This document shows positions 18,565-29,588 of a stretch of DNA of 64,000 nucleotides, one piece after another. This DNA is from Nephrocerus scutellatus (Eukaryota; Arthropoda; Insecta; Diptera; Pipunculidae). Positions within the stretch are counted from its first letter, which is position 1, and each line of letters starts with the position of its first letter. The notes under the pieces were generated by a model. It did no database searches and was not told the DNA's origin. It saw nothing but the letters and a program-made list of their open reading frames with translations. The position numbers were made by a program, and so were the translations under genes. The DNA lies in contig OX352761.1 of NCBI GenBank assembly GCA_947095585.1, forward strand, positions 56,404,432 through 56,468,431, read 5' to 3'.

Positions 18565-19740
18565 CACGTTAACAGTAACTAGAGTAAATAACTCTTCGAT
18601 CAATTACAGAAATGAGAGAACCATGCAAAAGAAATTAAATAAAAAGAGAACCAGATAAAACGAAATTAATGGCGAATATTGCGTCTGTGCGTTTCAAAGT
18701 GAAAAACATTTTGATGCATACATACTTCTATTTCCATGTTATACCACTTCCCCAAAAACTCAATCACCCTCTCTCTTTCTACGGCTAATAAGTGTAGTGT
18801 GCAGTACTAGTAATTGTATTGAAACTCGAAAGTCCCCTTCGGTGCTCTGCTTACTCGTTCTATTAGCCTTGCAGTTGCAACTTGCAACCCATACGGTTGC
18901 ACGAAAAAGGTTCGTGTTGGTTCTCTGCTTGCTTTCTTTCAGCCTTTCTTTAATAATTTATAAATTACAAAATTTCTCAGTGAAGGAAATAGAGCGAGAA
19001 ACGTAAGTTTTTGTAGTGAGAAACAGGAAATTTTTATATGGATTTAGCTCTCTTGTACTCTTTTAAGCCGGTATTCTTAAAAAGCAAAACAGTTGGGCTT
19101 TCTGTAAAGAAGATTATGGGTGACAGTTTCTGTTGGTTCATTGTCTGCTTGTCCCCTTTCGGGTTTTTTTTAACACTCTGTTCTAACTAACTGGTGGTAG
19201 TGAAGAGAAAACAAGCGAGAAACGAAACGAGAAAGAAACAGGAAATTTTTATATGGATTTAGCTCTCTTATTCTCTTTTAAGCATGTATTCTTAAAAAGC
19301 AAAACAGTTGGACATTCTGTAGAAAAGGTTATGGGTGACAGTTTCTGTTGGTTCATTGTCTGCTTGTTCCCTTTCGGCTTTTTTAACATTCTGTTCGTCT
19401 TCTATCTTTATATAACAGACGGTTCGCCATTCACTTCTTATTAAATTAACTATGCTTATCATTGTACTGAATGTATACTAATACAAAATCAAACAGTAAT
19501 CTTTAATATACGGTTCATTTCTCATTGTTTATAAATAGAATAATGACTCTTAAATATCCTTTCAGTACCATACGGTATATACTTTTGTATATAATGATAA
19601 TATGATGACAACACTTAAAATAAAAATATGGAAGTGATATGGCCCCAGGTTAAAGAATTTACATGGAAGATTCTAACCATTATAAGTTAGTTTTTTTAAC
19701 AAAATTAAAGCCTGCGTCTCGTAAAACCGTATGATGCTTT
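18565..19740. repeat. Unassigned region with a 222-bp direct repeat
   Basis: No gene is supported. Two direct copies, about 19027-19190 and 19249-19400, share GGAAATTTTTATATGGATTT and GGGTGACAGTTTCTGTTGG at a distance of about 222 bp. The region right of 19450 is AT-rich and featureless up to an abrupt join with gag sequence at about 19745. Confidence 0.65.
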
Positions 19741-20094
19741 TGCATTGCTCCTTGTGTGTAGGGTTTCTAGCGTAAGTAGTCGTTCTTCTACCTCGGGTTT
19801 GAGTTCTCCTTCGTTGAATAGATTTGCGAATCGTTTACGGAGTTCCTCCATTGTTCCCGTCTCATCGAACCCGAATTCTTTCGCGTATGAGACTAGGTCC
19901 TCTTTGGGCAGAGAATAAATTCAGGTGGTCTTCATTTTGGCAGCGTAGCAGTAGTGGTAACCGGTATTCCTCTGTGTTGAGATATGCTTTCTCTGACGTG
20001 ATGATAGGTCTTCTGGGGTGGCGATAGTCGTAACGTTGTTGATATGGTTGGTTTGCTTTCTCTGGTGATGAGTATGGTTTTCTCTGATGATATA

Positions 20095-20112
20095 GTCCCT
20101 GCTCGGGCGCCA
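20095..20112 (-). promoter_or_regulatory. Primer-binding site, tRNA-Lys type, copy in the gag/LTR fragment
   Basis: Reads TGGCGCCCGAGCAGGGAC on the minus strand, separated by one base from the LTR end TTACA. The same 18 bases are used by the element at 49748. Confidence 0.85.
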
Positions 20113-20459
20113 TTGTAACGACGTTTTCTACTGCCGGGGTAATGCTCAGTAGTCGTCCAAGGTTCCGTTACAGAAAAAAAAGACTTTGTTTTGATTTTTT
20201 TGTTTTCCTTTTGTTTTTAATCTAATTTATAATTTGTATATTTTGTAACAATGCAATCTACGATACTTTATTTAAATTAGAATATACAATAATTTTACTT
20301 AAATTTTTAATCACCACTTTTATACCGATGGTCGTCGTAACCCTGCAGCGTGTTTCCCGTGAAGTTTTGATTAGTGGGAGAGGATGGGGTATGGGGTCTG
20401 CCTATATTAACTGCGCTTTCTCTTTCTAGCGTGATTTGTTTATGTGAAAGCGAAATATG

Positions 20460-22100
20460 ACTTAAGCTAGAGAATCCCTTACCGTGGGTCGGGGAAAATT
20501 CTCAGCTTGTAAAAACTAAACGTAGACGTACGCGGCTAAACCAGTGTAACTTTGTGGAGAGGCGTCACCTCTACCCTTAAGGAGAAATACGATTCAAGCC
20601 AGAGAATCCCTTACCGTGGGTCGGGGGAAATTCTCGACTTGTAAACAGCTGAACGTATATGTACGTAGCTAAATCAATGTAACTTGTGGAGAGGCGTCAC
20701 CTCTACCCATAAAGAGAAATACGATTTAAGCCAGAGAATCCCTTACCGTGGGTCGGGGGAAATTCTCGAATTGTAAACAGCTGAACGTATATGTACGCGG
20801 CTAAACCAATGTAATTTTGTGGAGAGGCGTCACCTCTACCCCTAAAGAGAAATACGATTCAAGCCAGAGAATCCCTTACCGTGGGTCGGGGGAAATTCTC
20901 GATTTGTAATAGCTAAACGTATGTGTACGCGGCTAAACCAATGTAACTTGTGGAGAGGCGTCACCTCTACCCTTAAAGAGAAATACGATTTAAGCCAGAG
21001 AATCCCTTACCGTGGGTCGAGAGAAATTCTCGACTTGTAACAGCTAAACGTATGTGTAAGCGACTAAACCAATGTAACTTGTGGAGAGGCGTCACCTCTA
21101 CACCTAAAGAGAAATACGACTTAAACCAGAGAATCCCTTACCGTGGGTCGGGGGAAATTTTCGATTTGTAACAGCTTAACGTATGTGTGCGCGGCTAAAC
21201 CAATGTAATTTTGTGGAGATGCGTCACCTCTACCCCTAAAGAGAAATACGATTCAAGCCAGAAAATCCCTTACCGTGGGTCGGGGGAAATTCTCGATTTG
21301 TAACAGCTAAACGTATGTGTACGCGGCTAAACCTATGTAACTTGTGGAGAGGCGTCACCTCTACCCTTAAAGAGAAATACGATTTAAGCCAGAGAATCCC
21401 TTACCGTTGGTCGAGAGAAATTCTCGACTTGTAACAGCTAAACGTATGTGTACGCGACTAAACCAATGTAACTTGTGGAGAGGCGTCACCTCTACACCTA
21501 AAGAGAAATACGACTTAAACCAGAGAATCCCTTACCGTTGCTCGGGGGAAATTCTCGACTTGTATCAGATAAACGTAGTGTACGCGGCTAAACTAATGTA
21601 ACTTTTGGAGAGGCGTCACCTCTACCCCTAAAAAGAAATACGATTTAAGCCAGAGAATCCCTTACCGTGGGTCGGGGGAAATTCTCGACTTGTAAATAGC
21701 TAAACGTATAAGTACGCGGCTAAACAAATGTAACTTGTGGAGAGGCGTCACCTTTACCCCTAAAGAGAAATACAATTTATGCCAGAGAATCCCTTACCGT
21801 GGGTCGGGGGAAATTCTCGACTTGTAAACAGTTGAACGTATATGTATGTGGCTAAACCAATATAACTTCTGGAGAGGCGTCACCTCTACACCTAAAGAGA
21901 AATACGACTTAAACCAGAGAATCCCTTACCGTGGGTCGGGGGAAATTCTCGATTTGTAACAGCTTAACGTATGTGTGCGCGGCTAAACCAATGTAACTTT
22001 GTGGAGAGGCGTCACCTCTACCCTTAAAGAGAAATACGATTCAAGCCAGAGAATCCCTTACCGTGTGTCGGGGGAAATTCTCGACTTGTAAACAGTTGAA
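20460..22100. repeat. 132-bp LTR array, thirteen units
   Basis: Thirteen occurrences of the CCTTACCGT core were counted between 20470 and 22066, at about 131-132 bp. Some variants recur at every second or third unit (for example the CGAGAGAAATTCTCG form at about 21010 and 21410). That shows higher-order duplication of blocks within the array. The last unit is cut by the junction at about 22100. Confidence 0.9.
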
Positions 22101-22242
22101 ATTACAGTTTTAACAAAAGAAAACAAAAAAATTCATAAAATTAAATTAAGAAAACGACATAAGAAATAAAACATATACAAAAATATATATATATATATAT
22201 ATTTTTTCATACTAACACCCCACTTTATCTATTAACTTTCAG

Positions 22243-23847
22243 GCTTACTCACACTCAAAGAATAGACATTTTTAACATCCCCAAAGAACATAGTCTACTG
22301 CCTCTACTTTTAGGAACATCAAGATACATTACTATCTTTCAAAATCTAATACATATCATAAACCTTTATGACTACAACAACAACATACAGAAAATCACAA
22401 ATTCACTCTACCTGTTTCAAAAACAGAACATTAGCACAAACTCATTTAAAATCACAAAATTAAAACTCGAAGAACTTCAAACAAAAATCCAAATTTTGTA
22501 TCCTTTTAAGAAAAGAAATAAACGCGGTTTAATCAATGGATTGGGGTCCACTATTAAACTAATAACAGGTAACATGGACGCCTAAGATGCAATCAAAATT
22601 AACGACCAAATACAAAACATTAATACAAACTTAGCGACATAACACGATAATTAGATAATGAACACGTTTTGAACTCTCAACTTAACTTTAACATTGACTT
22701 ACTAACCAACCATCTATCTAATATAGCCGAGGCTGAGTAAACTTAATATTATCCCTAAGCTCCTTCTTACCTTTGATGAACTATATAAAAGACAAACTAA
22801 CAACACAAAACATAACAATCAATGCACTTGAACAAATATACGAATTTTTAGGAATCCAAGCTTATTATAATGGATCTAAAATAATTTTTAATATACAGAT
22901 ACCAGTTTTATCTATAGAAAAATATAATTTTTATCATGTTATACCCCTGCAAATAAATGGCACAAAGATACTAAATACGAAACCATATATTAACTATAAC
23001 ATAAGACACACACAACACTTTTATAAACCTTGCCCCAAGATAGAAGGAACCAACTACTGTTCATCAACAACACAAGAAGAGGACTCCACCCAATCCCAAT
23101 GTATCGGAAAGCTGATGGAAAATATGGTAGCCAATTGTCCATTCAAGGATGTTGGGAAGATTCAAACAATCTCCCAACCACAACCTAATATTTTACTATT
23201 TATAAAAATCCAAGATTTATCAATAAACTCTACCTTCAGACCGGGAGTTCACCACATAAAAGGCACAGTGCTTATCCACTTCCAAAATTGCAACATCGCA
23301 GCTACGAAAATAGACCGGACATCTTCTGGGACACCAAACGGATACTTCCCCCATCGGCAGCATCGTCAAAGCCAACACAACAACCGATGAATTAAACCTA
23401 GAAAAGTTGCGAACATTTAACTTCAACACGGAAGCCAAAGTACTCAGGCTAGAAAACACCACTGAAACTTACAATTGCCTAGTGGGAGCAGCAGGAATCA
23501 TCATCTTCGCTAGCATAATAATCTTTGCTGCTACATTGAGAAAAAAATATATATACAAAACAACCGCGGAAGATCACGGCAACATCCCGCATCTTAACGC
23601 TCCTGCCCTCGCAACATCATCTCATCAAGCTGAAGCTGCTTCAATGGCGTCACTTCGGCCGTCGCTTTACTCCAAGGGGGGAGTTACGTCAGCTACCTGT
23701 TCCACCATCGCCCACTTACAAACATTCACCTGTTGCCGCATACCAACGGTTCATCACCCCAGCGAATACAAACGCAGCATCAGCAGTTTTATAATATGGA
23801 AAATAGCAGTGGACAACAGGAGCAGTAAATGCATTATTCAACATTAA
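22243..23847 (+). pseudogene. env: Broken errantivirus env
   Basis: The family protein is a membrane fusion glycoprotein. The sequence begins right after a TTTCAG acceptor, as expected for a spliced env message. An open region ends in a basic cleavage-like site with the downstream fusion-peptide-like stretch (KRGLINGLGS and ITGNMDA), and a stop follows at once. Two later open pieces, 22773-23390 and 23407-23847, carry Cys-rich ectodomain sequence and one hydrophobic membrane segment (GIIIFASIIIFAATL) with a short basic cytoplasmic tail. Several stops and frameshifts separate these parts, so no functional envelope can be made from this copy. Confidence 0.72.
23674..23681 (+). promoter_or_regulatory. 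Polypurine tract of the errantivirus
   Basis: AAGGGGGG lies immediately before AGTTACGTCAGC. Errantivirus LTRs commonly begin AGTTA, so this marks plus-strand priming and the start of the 3' LTR at about 23682. Confidence 0.65.
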
Positions 23848-23995
23848 ATATCATATTATTGTAATTCCTAGGATAAGCATTGAATTGTAATTGCATCGGT
23901 GAGAAAATTGTTAACTCAGTGTCTGCTGAGTGTCCGGCTTTGTTCTCATAATTAATGAGAAATCACCTTTTGTAAAGTAGCTTCCATTAGAATAT
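23682..23995 (+). repeat. 3' LTR of the errantivirus, approximate right end
   Basis: It starts AGTTACGTCAGCTACC after the polypurine tract and overlaps the end of the env frame. The right end is placed only by the start of the minus-strand RTE tail at about 24000. No second LTR is in the window to confirm the length. Confidence 0.5.
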
Positions 23996-23999
23996 TCAT

Positions 24000-26560
24000 C
24001 ATCATTTTTGGCTCTACAACCGGGGTCCGGTCCTGGCCTCCCGCAAAAAGTCTCTCCATCGGTCCCGATTTTGAGCCGATGTCATCCAGTTTGGCATCCC
24101 TAAACTCTGGGCGTCCTAGTTTACGCCATCCTTCCAGCGTACGCTTGGCAGACCTCGCTGTCGTGTTCCATAAATCCTACCGCAAAGGACTTTCCGAGCA
24201 GGAACCTCTTCGCTCATGCGAGCTAGGTGTCCTGCCCGCCGGAGCCTACCGAGCTTAATTTTCTTCACGATGTCGACATCGCGGTAACGCTCGTAGATCT
24301 CATCATTATAGAGTCTCCGGAATCGTCCTTCCTCACATACGGGGCCAACAATTCTCCGTAAGACTTTTCTCTCGAACGCGGCTAAGAGGTCAGAATGCTT
24401 TTTGCTAAGCACCCAAGTCTCGGATCCATATGTAAGTACTGGTATGACCATTGTCTTATATACCAGCAGCTTGGATGTTATGGTTAAGTTCCTGGATTTG
24501 AAGAGTCTTGACAGGCTATAGTAGGCTTTGTTGGCTTTAAGCAACCGTGAACGTATTTCTGGTTCCATGCTGTTATCGGCTGCTATAGTTGACCCGAGAT
24601 AGTTAAAGGATTGCACTACTTCAAATTCGCGCTCCACTATCTAAATTGAGGGACCAATGTTGGAGCTTCTACTCGCAGACGTGGCCACCATGTACTTTAT
24701 TTTGCTCTCATTTATGTGCAGCCCCAGATTTCGTGCCACCTGCTCTATCTGGATGAAAGCTTCCTGTACAGTTCTTTGGTTTCTACCAACGATGTCAATA
24801 TCGTCTGCGTAAGCCAGTATCTGAATGGACTTATAGAGGATTGTTCCTCTCGCCGTTATGTCAGAGTCTCGGATCACTTTCTCCAACGTCAGGTTGAAGA
24901 GGACGCAGGCCAGTCCATCCCCTTGTCGGAGCCCGTTATAGATGTTGAATGGGCTTGATAGTGATCCGGATATTTTTACTTGGCTTATAACATTGGTCAT
25001 GGTCAACCTACATAGTCGTGTCAGTTTATTTGGAATGCCGAATTCTCTCATGGCTTATAAAGTTCTACTCTGGCTATGCTATCATAGGCGGCTTTAAAGT
25101 CTATAAAAAGATGGTGTAGTGAGTTTTGAAACTCTAGACATTTTTCCATCACCTGCCTTAGGGTGTAAATCTGATCAGTTGTTGATTTGCCTGGGATGAA
25201 GCCACACTGGTATGGACCAATGATGACTTTAGCGTAAGGGGCTATCCTGTCTTGAAGGATAGAGGAGAAAATCTTATACGCGGTACTCAACAACGTTATA
25301 CCACGATAATTGCTGCATTTTGTGATATCTCCCTTCTTATGTATGGGGCACAGGATGCCTCTTCGCCAGTCTTCTGGCATAACTTCTTCTTCCCATACTT
25401 GCACTATTATTTCATGAATTGCTTGGTGTAATGTGGGGCCTCCTATTTTTATCAGTTCCGCTGGGATCCCATCAGGTCCCGGGGCCTTATTATTTTTGAG
25501 CCGATTTATCGCTCTTCTAACTTCGACTATGCTTGGTGGCGGCAGCATAGTATGATCTTCGGTCATTGGTGGAGCCTCCAATTCCTCAGTTAGCTGGCCA
25601 TTTAGCAACTCATGAAAGTGCTCTTCCCATCGCTCTAAGATGCCTTTAAGATCGGCGATCAGATTACCCTCTTTGTCCTTGCAGTATGTGCAACGCGGTG
25701 TATATTGCGTCATACCGCGGACCCTTTGGAAGAACTTCCGTGCCTGGTGCGGTTCTTCCTCTCTGTACTGTTCCAGTTCACGGACGAGATTCTTCTCCCA
25801 GGCTGCTTTCTTTCGCCGGTGAACTATTTTTCCATATCTTCTGAGCTCTTTATATTCATCTTCGCGTGCCCGCGCTCTAGGAGATTGTTGCATTGCTCGG
25901 TACGCAACATTCTTACGTTCAGTCGCTAGCTTACATTCGTCATCGAACCAGTCGTTTCGATCTTTACGACTACTGCCTAAGATGGAGTCAGCAGTACTAA
26001 TGACAGTATTTTTAAGTTCATTTACTGCTTTAATGCTGAACGGTGGGTTTCATTCTTTTGCTGACTAGAAACCCCACCCTCAGCACATGATGTCTTGCAT
26101 GACAGCTGTAATATATGTCATATTCGGATTTTCGTAAGACACCATTCCCTGTCCATCGCATTTCCTGAATTGCTGTTATGTCAGCATTATTTATGGACAG
26201 GATCGGCTAGCTGTTGTGCAGATTGAGCTCTATACAGTGAGCGTACGTTCCATGAGAAAATTCTTAAATCGTTTAACCGTTTTCGTTGCCGTGGTCGTCG
26301 TCGTTCATCAGTGTATCCGAGGCTGATTTGGGTTCCGTAATATGTTTTTTACGAGCGAGGTTATTAGCCACGCGCCAACATTACTTTGAATGGAACAAGC
26401 CCGATCATATCGCTTTTCCTGTACTGGATGAAAATTACCAGCGGCCACCACGTGGAGGTTTGATCGCACTTCCACCAGTCAGAGGTAGTTGCGGCCACAT
26501 GCATTTCTGAAGCATTCTGTGCTATTTGCCCTACTCTGCTGATGGCTGACCGCTACATAA
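24000..26560 (-). mobile_element. RTE-type LINE, degraded, minus-strand copy
   Basis: The minus-strand 3' end is GGTTGTAGAGCC followed by an ATGATGAAT tail, the short-repeat tail usual for RTE elements. The C-terminal part, reverse transcriptase and a fragment of endonuclease are recognisable. Most of the endonuclease is deleted around 26040. The 5' part (26270-26530) matches the start of the plus-strand copy at 29270-29590. The two copies form an inverted repeat around the H2A relic. Confidence 0.8.
24116..25990 (-). pseudogene. RTE reverse transcriptase and C-terminal region
   Basis: Three open pieces (25048-25893, 24641-25051, 24116-24637) read in order. They contain NNKAPGPDGIPAELIK, CPIHKKGDITKCSNYRGITL, LFIDFKAAYDSI, GLRQGDGLACVLFNL, and the catalytic LAYADDIDIVGR. 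The tail has VLRRIVGPVCEEGRFRRLYN and GRLRRAGHLARMSE. A stop after NIGPSI and a frame change near 25050 break the ORF. Upstream at about 25900-25990 is the end of the linker (DRNDWFDDEC). Confidence 0.85.
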
Positions 26561-26792
26561 GAGTATGGTTAGTTGTAAATAAGGGAAATTGCCACAATTT
26601 TCTGGTTTTTTTCTCGATATTTCTGTTTGCGTTTGGCCGAAGTAGTTCAGGTCTTATTTGAAATTCAACCAGGTAAGTTGTAAAAGTTTTTGCAGAAATA
26701 TAAATGTTGTTGTAATAAGTGTTTTTGTGTACATTTAAAGTTATCACCAGTATAAATTTGTGAACTTGGGTTATTTTTATTGTTCGTTTATG

Positions 26793-26800
26793 TATATAAA
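26793..26800 (+). promoter_or_regulatory. TATA-like box upstream of the H2A relic
   Basis: TATATAAA lies 62 bp before the ATG of the H2A pseudogene, a plausible distance for a histone promoter with a short leader. Its presence suggests a DNA-level copy with promoter, not a processed retrocopy. Confidence 0.5.
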
Positions 26801-26862
26801 ATTTGAATAAATTTGTGTAAATCGTTCCCGAGGTAAGAAGTCAGTAAGAAAATAATTGAAAA

Positions 26863-27233
26863 ATGTCTGGTCGTGGTAAAGGTGGCAAAGTTAAAGGAAA
26901 GGCAAAGTCTCGTTCAAACCGTGCTGGTCTACAATTTCCTGTTGGTCGGATTAATCGATTGCTTCGAAAAGGCAATTATGCTGAACGTGTTGGCGCTGGA
27001 GCTCCAGTTTATCTAGCTGCAGTAATGGAATATTTAGCAGCTGAAGTTTTGGAATTGGCGCGAAATGCTGCTCGTGACAACAAAAAGACTAGGATTATTC
27101 CGCGTCATTTGCAATTGGCAATCCGCAATGATGAAAATTAAACAAACTTTTGTCTGGAGTAACCATTGCTCAAGGTGGTGTTTTACCGAATATATAGGCA
27201 ATACTTTTGCCCAAGAAAACCGAAAAGAAAGCT
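26863..27233 (+). pseudogene. H2A-like: Histone H2A pseudogene
   Basis: It encodes the core histone that pairs with H2B in the nucleosome. The start is clear: ATG, then [20 protein letters not shown]. The histone fold follows almost unchanged to LAIRNDE (92 codons open). A one-base deletion at about 27135 then shifts the frame. The family sequence continues in the next frame ([18 protein letters not shown]), meets a TAG at 27195-27197 where Gln is expected, and resumes as LLPKKTEKKA. Two substitutions at usually fixed positions are visible: Asn for His in GRINRLL, and Arg for Gly in [10 protein letters not shown]. No histone 3' stem-loop is seen. Confidence 0.93.
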
Positions 27234-27289
27234 TCAATTTCTGTGTGCAAAAGAGTTAAAAACAAAGTACTAAAGAAAAAAACGACTAC

Positions 27290-27735
27290 GACTAAGATGC
27301 GACTATAAGACTTGTCCTAATGGAAATTCTGAGATCTGGCCAATAGTGTCTGGAGTTTTGTGGACCAAGCCATTTCTCAAGCGATTCGTATGAAATTCGG
27401 TATGTAGGACTAATAAGCGACTATAAGACTTGCTCCAATAAAAAATTCTGTGATCTGGGCAATAGGGTCTTGAGTTTTGTGGACTAAGCCATTTCACAAG
27501 CGATTCGTATGAAATTCGGTATGTATGAATAAGAAGCGACTATAACACTTGTTCCAATGGAAATTCTATGATCTGGCATCTGGAATTTTGTGGACCAAGC
27601 CATTTCTCAAGCTTTTCGTATCAAATCCAGTATGTAGGACTATTTTTGCCTTTTAATTTAATCGTAATCGGCCACTACGTCAAAGAAGTTTAGCTTCAAC
27701 CGCACGTAAAGGTTACACGCTCATCTTTTTTTATA
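27290..27735. repeat. 118-bp satellite, diverged block next to the H2A relic
   Basis: About three units with GCGACTATAAGACTTG, AAGCGATTCGTATGAAATTC and GTAGGACTA, ending in the border CCTTTTAATTTAATCGTAAT and ACGTCAAAGAAG. This is the same order as at 14010 and 17765, so the satellite and its flank travel together. Confidence 0.85.
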
Positions 27736-28130
27736 TTCCGATTACATCGTTTATCAAACGGACAACTCTATTCTGAATTGTTGAAAGCAAAAGCGTTCTT
27801 GGAGCTCCACCCCATACATGTGGATTAAATTCTAAAATTGGTCTTACATAAGTCATATATAATCTTAATACTTCAGAGGGGGTGAAGTTGAAGTTACTAC
27901 GTCTTATGAAGCCTAAACGTTGGCTCGCTATTTTTGAAATTTCATATATATATTCCTTTAAGGAAAGTTCACTTAAAACTTTCAACCTAACATTTTAAGT
28001 GAATCAGATCACGCAATAAGGGCACCATTACTTACTGGTGGCACGCTAGGTTGAACTGCCTTCTGAGATAAAAGACAAGCCTGGAATTTATTCGGATTAA
28101 ATTCCACTTTATTAGATCAGCCTCAATCAC
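27735..28130 (-). mobile_element. Fragment of the Jockey/CR1-group LINE (reverse transcriptase end)
   Basis: The minus strand reads KEYIYEISKIASQRLGFIRR, PSEVLRLYMTYVRPILEF and NRVVRLINDV, matching the intact ORF at 2756-5647. It is truncated on both sides and carries frame breaks. Confidence 0.88.
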
Positions 28131-28164
28131 TGTGCTGTACCGCAACAATCACAATCATCTACAA

Positions 28165-28335
28165 TATAAAACTACAGCACCCAGTTGAATTTACCTCGGA
28201 TTCAATGGAGACTTAAATGGAAACAATTCCACAACTTATTCACCCAAGTCGTGGACAAACAACCAACGGCAGAGCGCGAAAACATGTGGTACCGGATGAC
28301 TAATCTCTCGGGAGAAGCAGAAAAAATTTTCTGGC
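28165..28335 (+). pseudogene. BEL/Pao-type gag fragment
   Basis: Shares FTQVVDKQPTAE, MWYRMTNLSGEAE and surrounding sequence with the fragments at 33495 and 37435, where the upstream part reads LPRIVLPEFDGD. That is the start of a BEL/Pao gag domain (DUF1759 type). It is joined directly to LINE pieces on both sides. Confidence 0.55.
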
Positions 28336-28412
28336 GTCTTGCTCTTTCTAATGAAAAATTAGGAAAATTGCGCTGTCCGCTATGTCCAGTGACAACAACA
28401 AATTTTTTATTT

Positions 28413-29030
28413 TGTCAGAAATTCTCACCATTATTACTGAAAAGATGTCATCATACTTTGGAAGCGCTAAGCAAATTGTTAAATCTCTCAATGAAGACTG
28501 GTGTTTTTCCGTCAATTTGGAAAATGGCTAATATTCAACCCGTTCCGAAAAAAGGTGATAAATCTGCACCTACTAACTACCGCCCTATTGCTTTGCTGTC
28601 GATTCTATCGAAGGTAAAGGAATCTATCGTTAATTTTAGACTAATGAGCTATCTGTATAGGAATGCTCTTTTATCCGTTGTGCAGTATGGTTTTCGCAAA
28701 AATCGCTCTTCAGGTGAACTCATGAAGTGCATGACTCATTGTTGGGAAGGAAGCATTGAAAATCTATGTGAATCAAGCGTTGTCTTCTTAGATATTTCTA
28801 GAGCATTTGACAGAGTATGGCATGATTGTCTTATTAATAAGATTCGTGCGCTCAACTTACACACCTCTCTTATTACATGGATTGAGGATTATTTATTGAA
28901 TCGTAAAATAAAAGTTGTATTAAAAGAGATATCTTACGCTTCACATGATATCAATGCTGGCGTGCCACAAGGGTCATCCTTGTCGCCTACGCTCTTCTTA
29001 ATATATCTCAATGACCTGTTGTCTTATACA
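28413..29030 (+). mobile_element. Fragment of the Jockey/CR1-group LINE (reverse transcriptase core), plus strand
   Basis: Translates to PVPKKGDKSAPTNYRPIALL, QYGFRKNRSSGELM, SRAFDRVWHDCL and GVPQGSSLSPTLFLIYLNDL. This is close to the intact ORF but opposite in orientation to the fragment at 27735-28130. It ends before the catalytic FADD box. The open frame continues to 29192 through unrelated Lys-rich sequence. Confidence 0.9.
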
Positions 29031-29240
29031 ATCTGCCAAAACCAACCAGTCAAAAAGAAAGCAATTCTCGCTTTATTGATTCACGTGAAGCCCCAAAAGC
29101 AGAAGAAAGAAGTCGCAAAGCTGAAGAAAGAAAATGTGGAAACCATTTTACCTGGCACTCGAAGGGAAATTATCAAAACAAGAAGAACTTAAACAATAAT
29201 ATCATCAGTTCATAAATGAATATATAAGTCTTGGACAAAT
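29031..29240. other. Short unassigned stretch between LINE fragments
   Basis: AT-rich, with a Lys/Glu-rich reading (KKEVAKLKKENVE) continuing the frame from the LINE fragment. I recognise nothing in it. Confidence 0.4.
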
Positions 29241-29588
29241 GGAGAAAATCGACGCCACCAAAATGCAGGGGCATTACTTTTGTCTGGCGGTCAGCCATCA
29301 GCATAGTAGGGCGAATAACACAGAATGCTTCAGAAATGCATGTGGCCGCAACTATCTCTGACTTGTGGAAGAGCGATCAAACCTCCACGTGGTGGCCGCT
29401 GGTTATTTTCTTCCAGTACAGGAAAAGCGAAATAATCGGGTTAGTCCCTTCAAAGTTAGGTTAGCGCGAGGCCAATAACCCTGCCCGTAAAAAAACATAT
29501 TACAGAACCCCAAATCAGCCTCGAATAGACTGATAAACGACGACGACCACAGACACGAAAACGTCTAAACGATTTAAGAATTTTCTCA

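Larger units (their letters stand above)
19740..22100 (-). mobile_element. Osvaldo-like element fragment: gag N-terminus, primer site, LTR
   Basis: This repeats 8549-10386 at high identity. It has the start of gag (19745-19905), the leader, the primer site at 20095-20112 (TGGCGCCCGAGCAGGGAC on the minus strand, one mismatch from the lentiviral tRNA-Lys site), and an LTR from 20114 with the 132-bp array. Both ends are truncated: the left joins unrelated AT-rich DNA in gag, and the right joins errantivirus sequence in the middle of an array unit. Confidence 0.85.
22101..23995 (+). mobile_element. Errantivirus (insect endogenous retrovirus) fragment: env and LTR
   Basis: Only the 3' part is left: a pyrimidine-rich splice acceptor, env, a polypurine tract and part of an LTR. 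The upstream gag and pol are absent, replaced by the Osvaldo-like array. An AT dinucleotide run lies at 22186-22202. This is an old broken provirus, not linked in frame to anything around it. Confidence 0.75.

Noticed and set aside
22186..22202. AT dinucleotide run as an origin or regulatory element
   Set aside because: A short simple repeat in AT-rich DNA; nothing supports a function.
26863..27141. Functional short H2A variant of 92 residues
   Set aside because: The family sequence continues past the stop in the next frame, with a second stop, so the short form results from a frameshift. The docking domain is lost.
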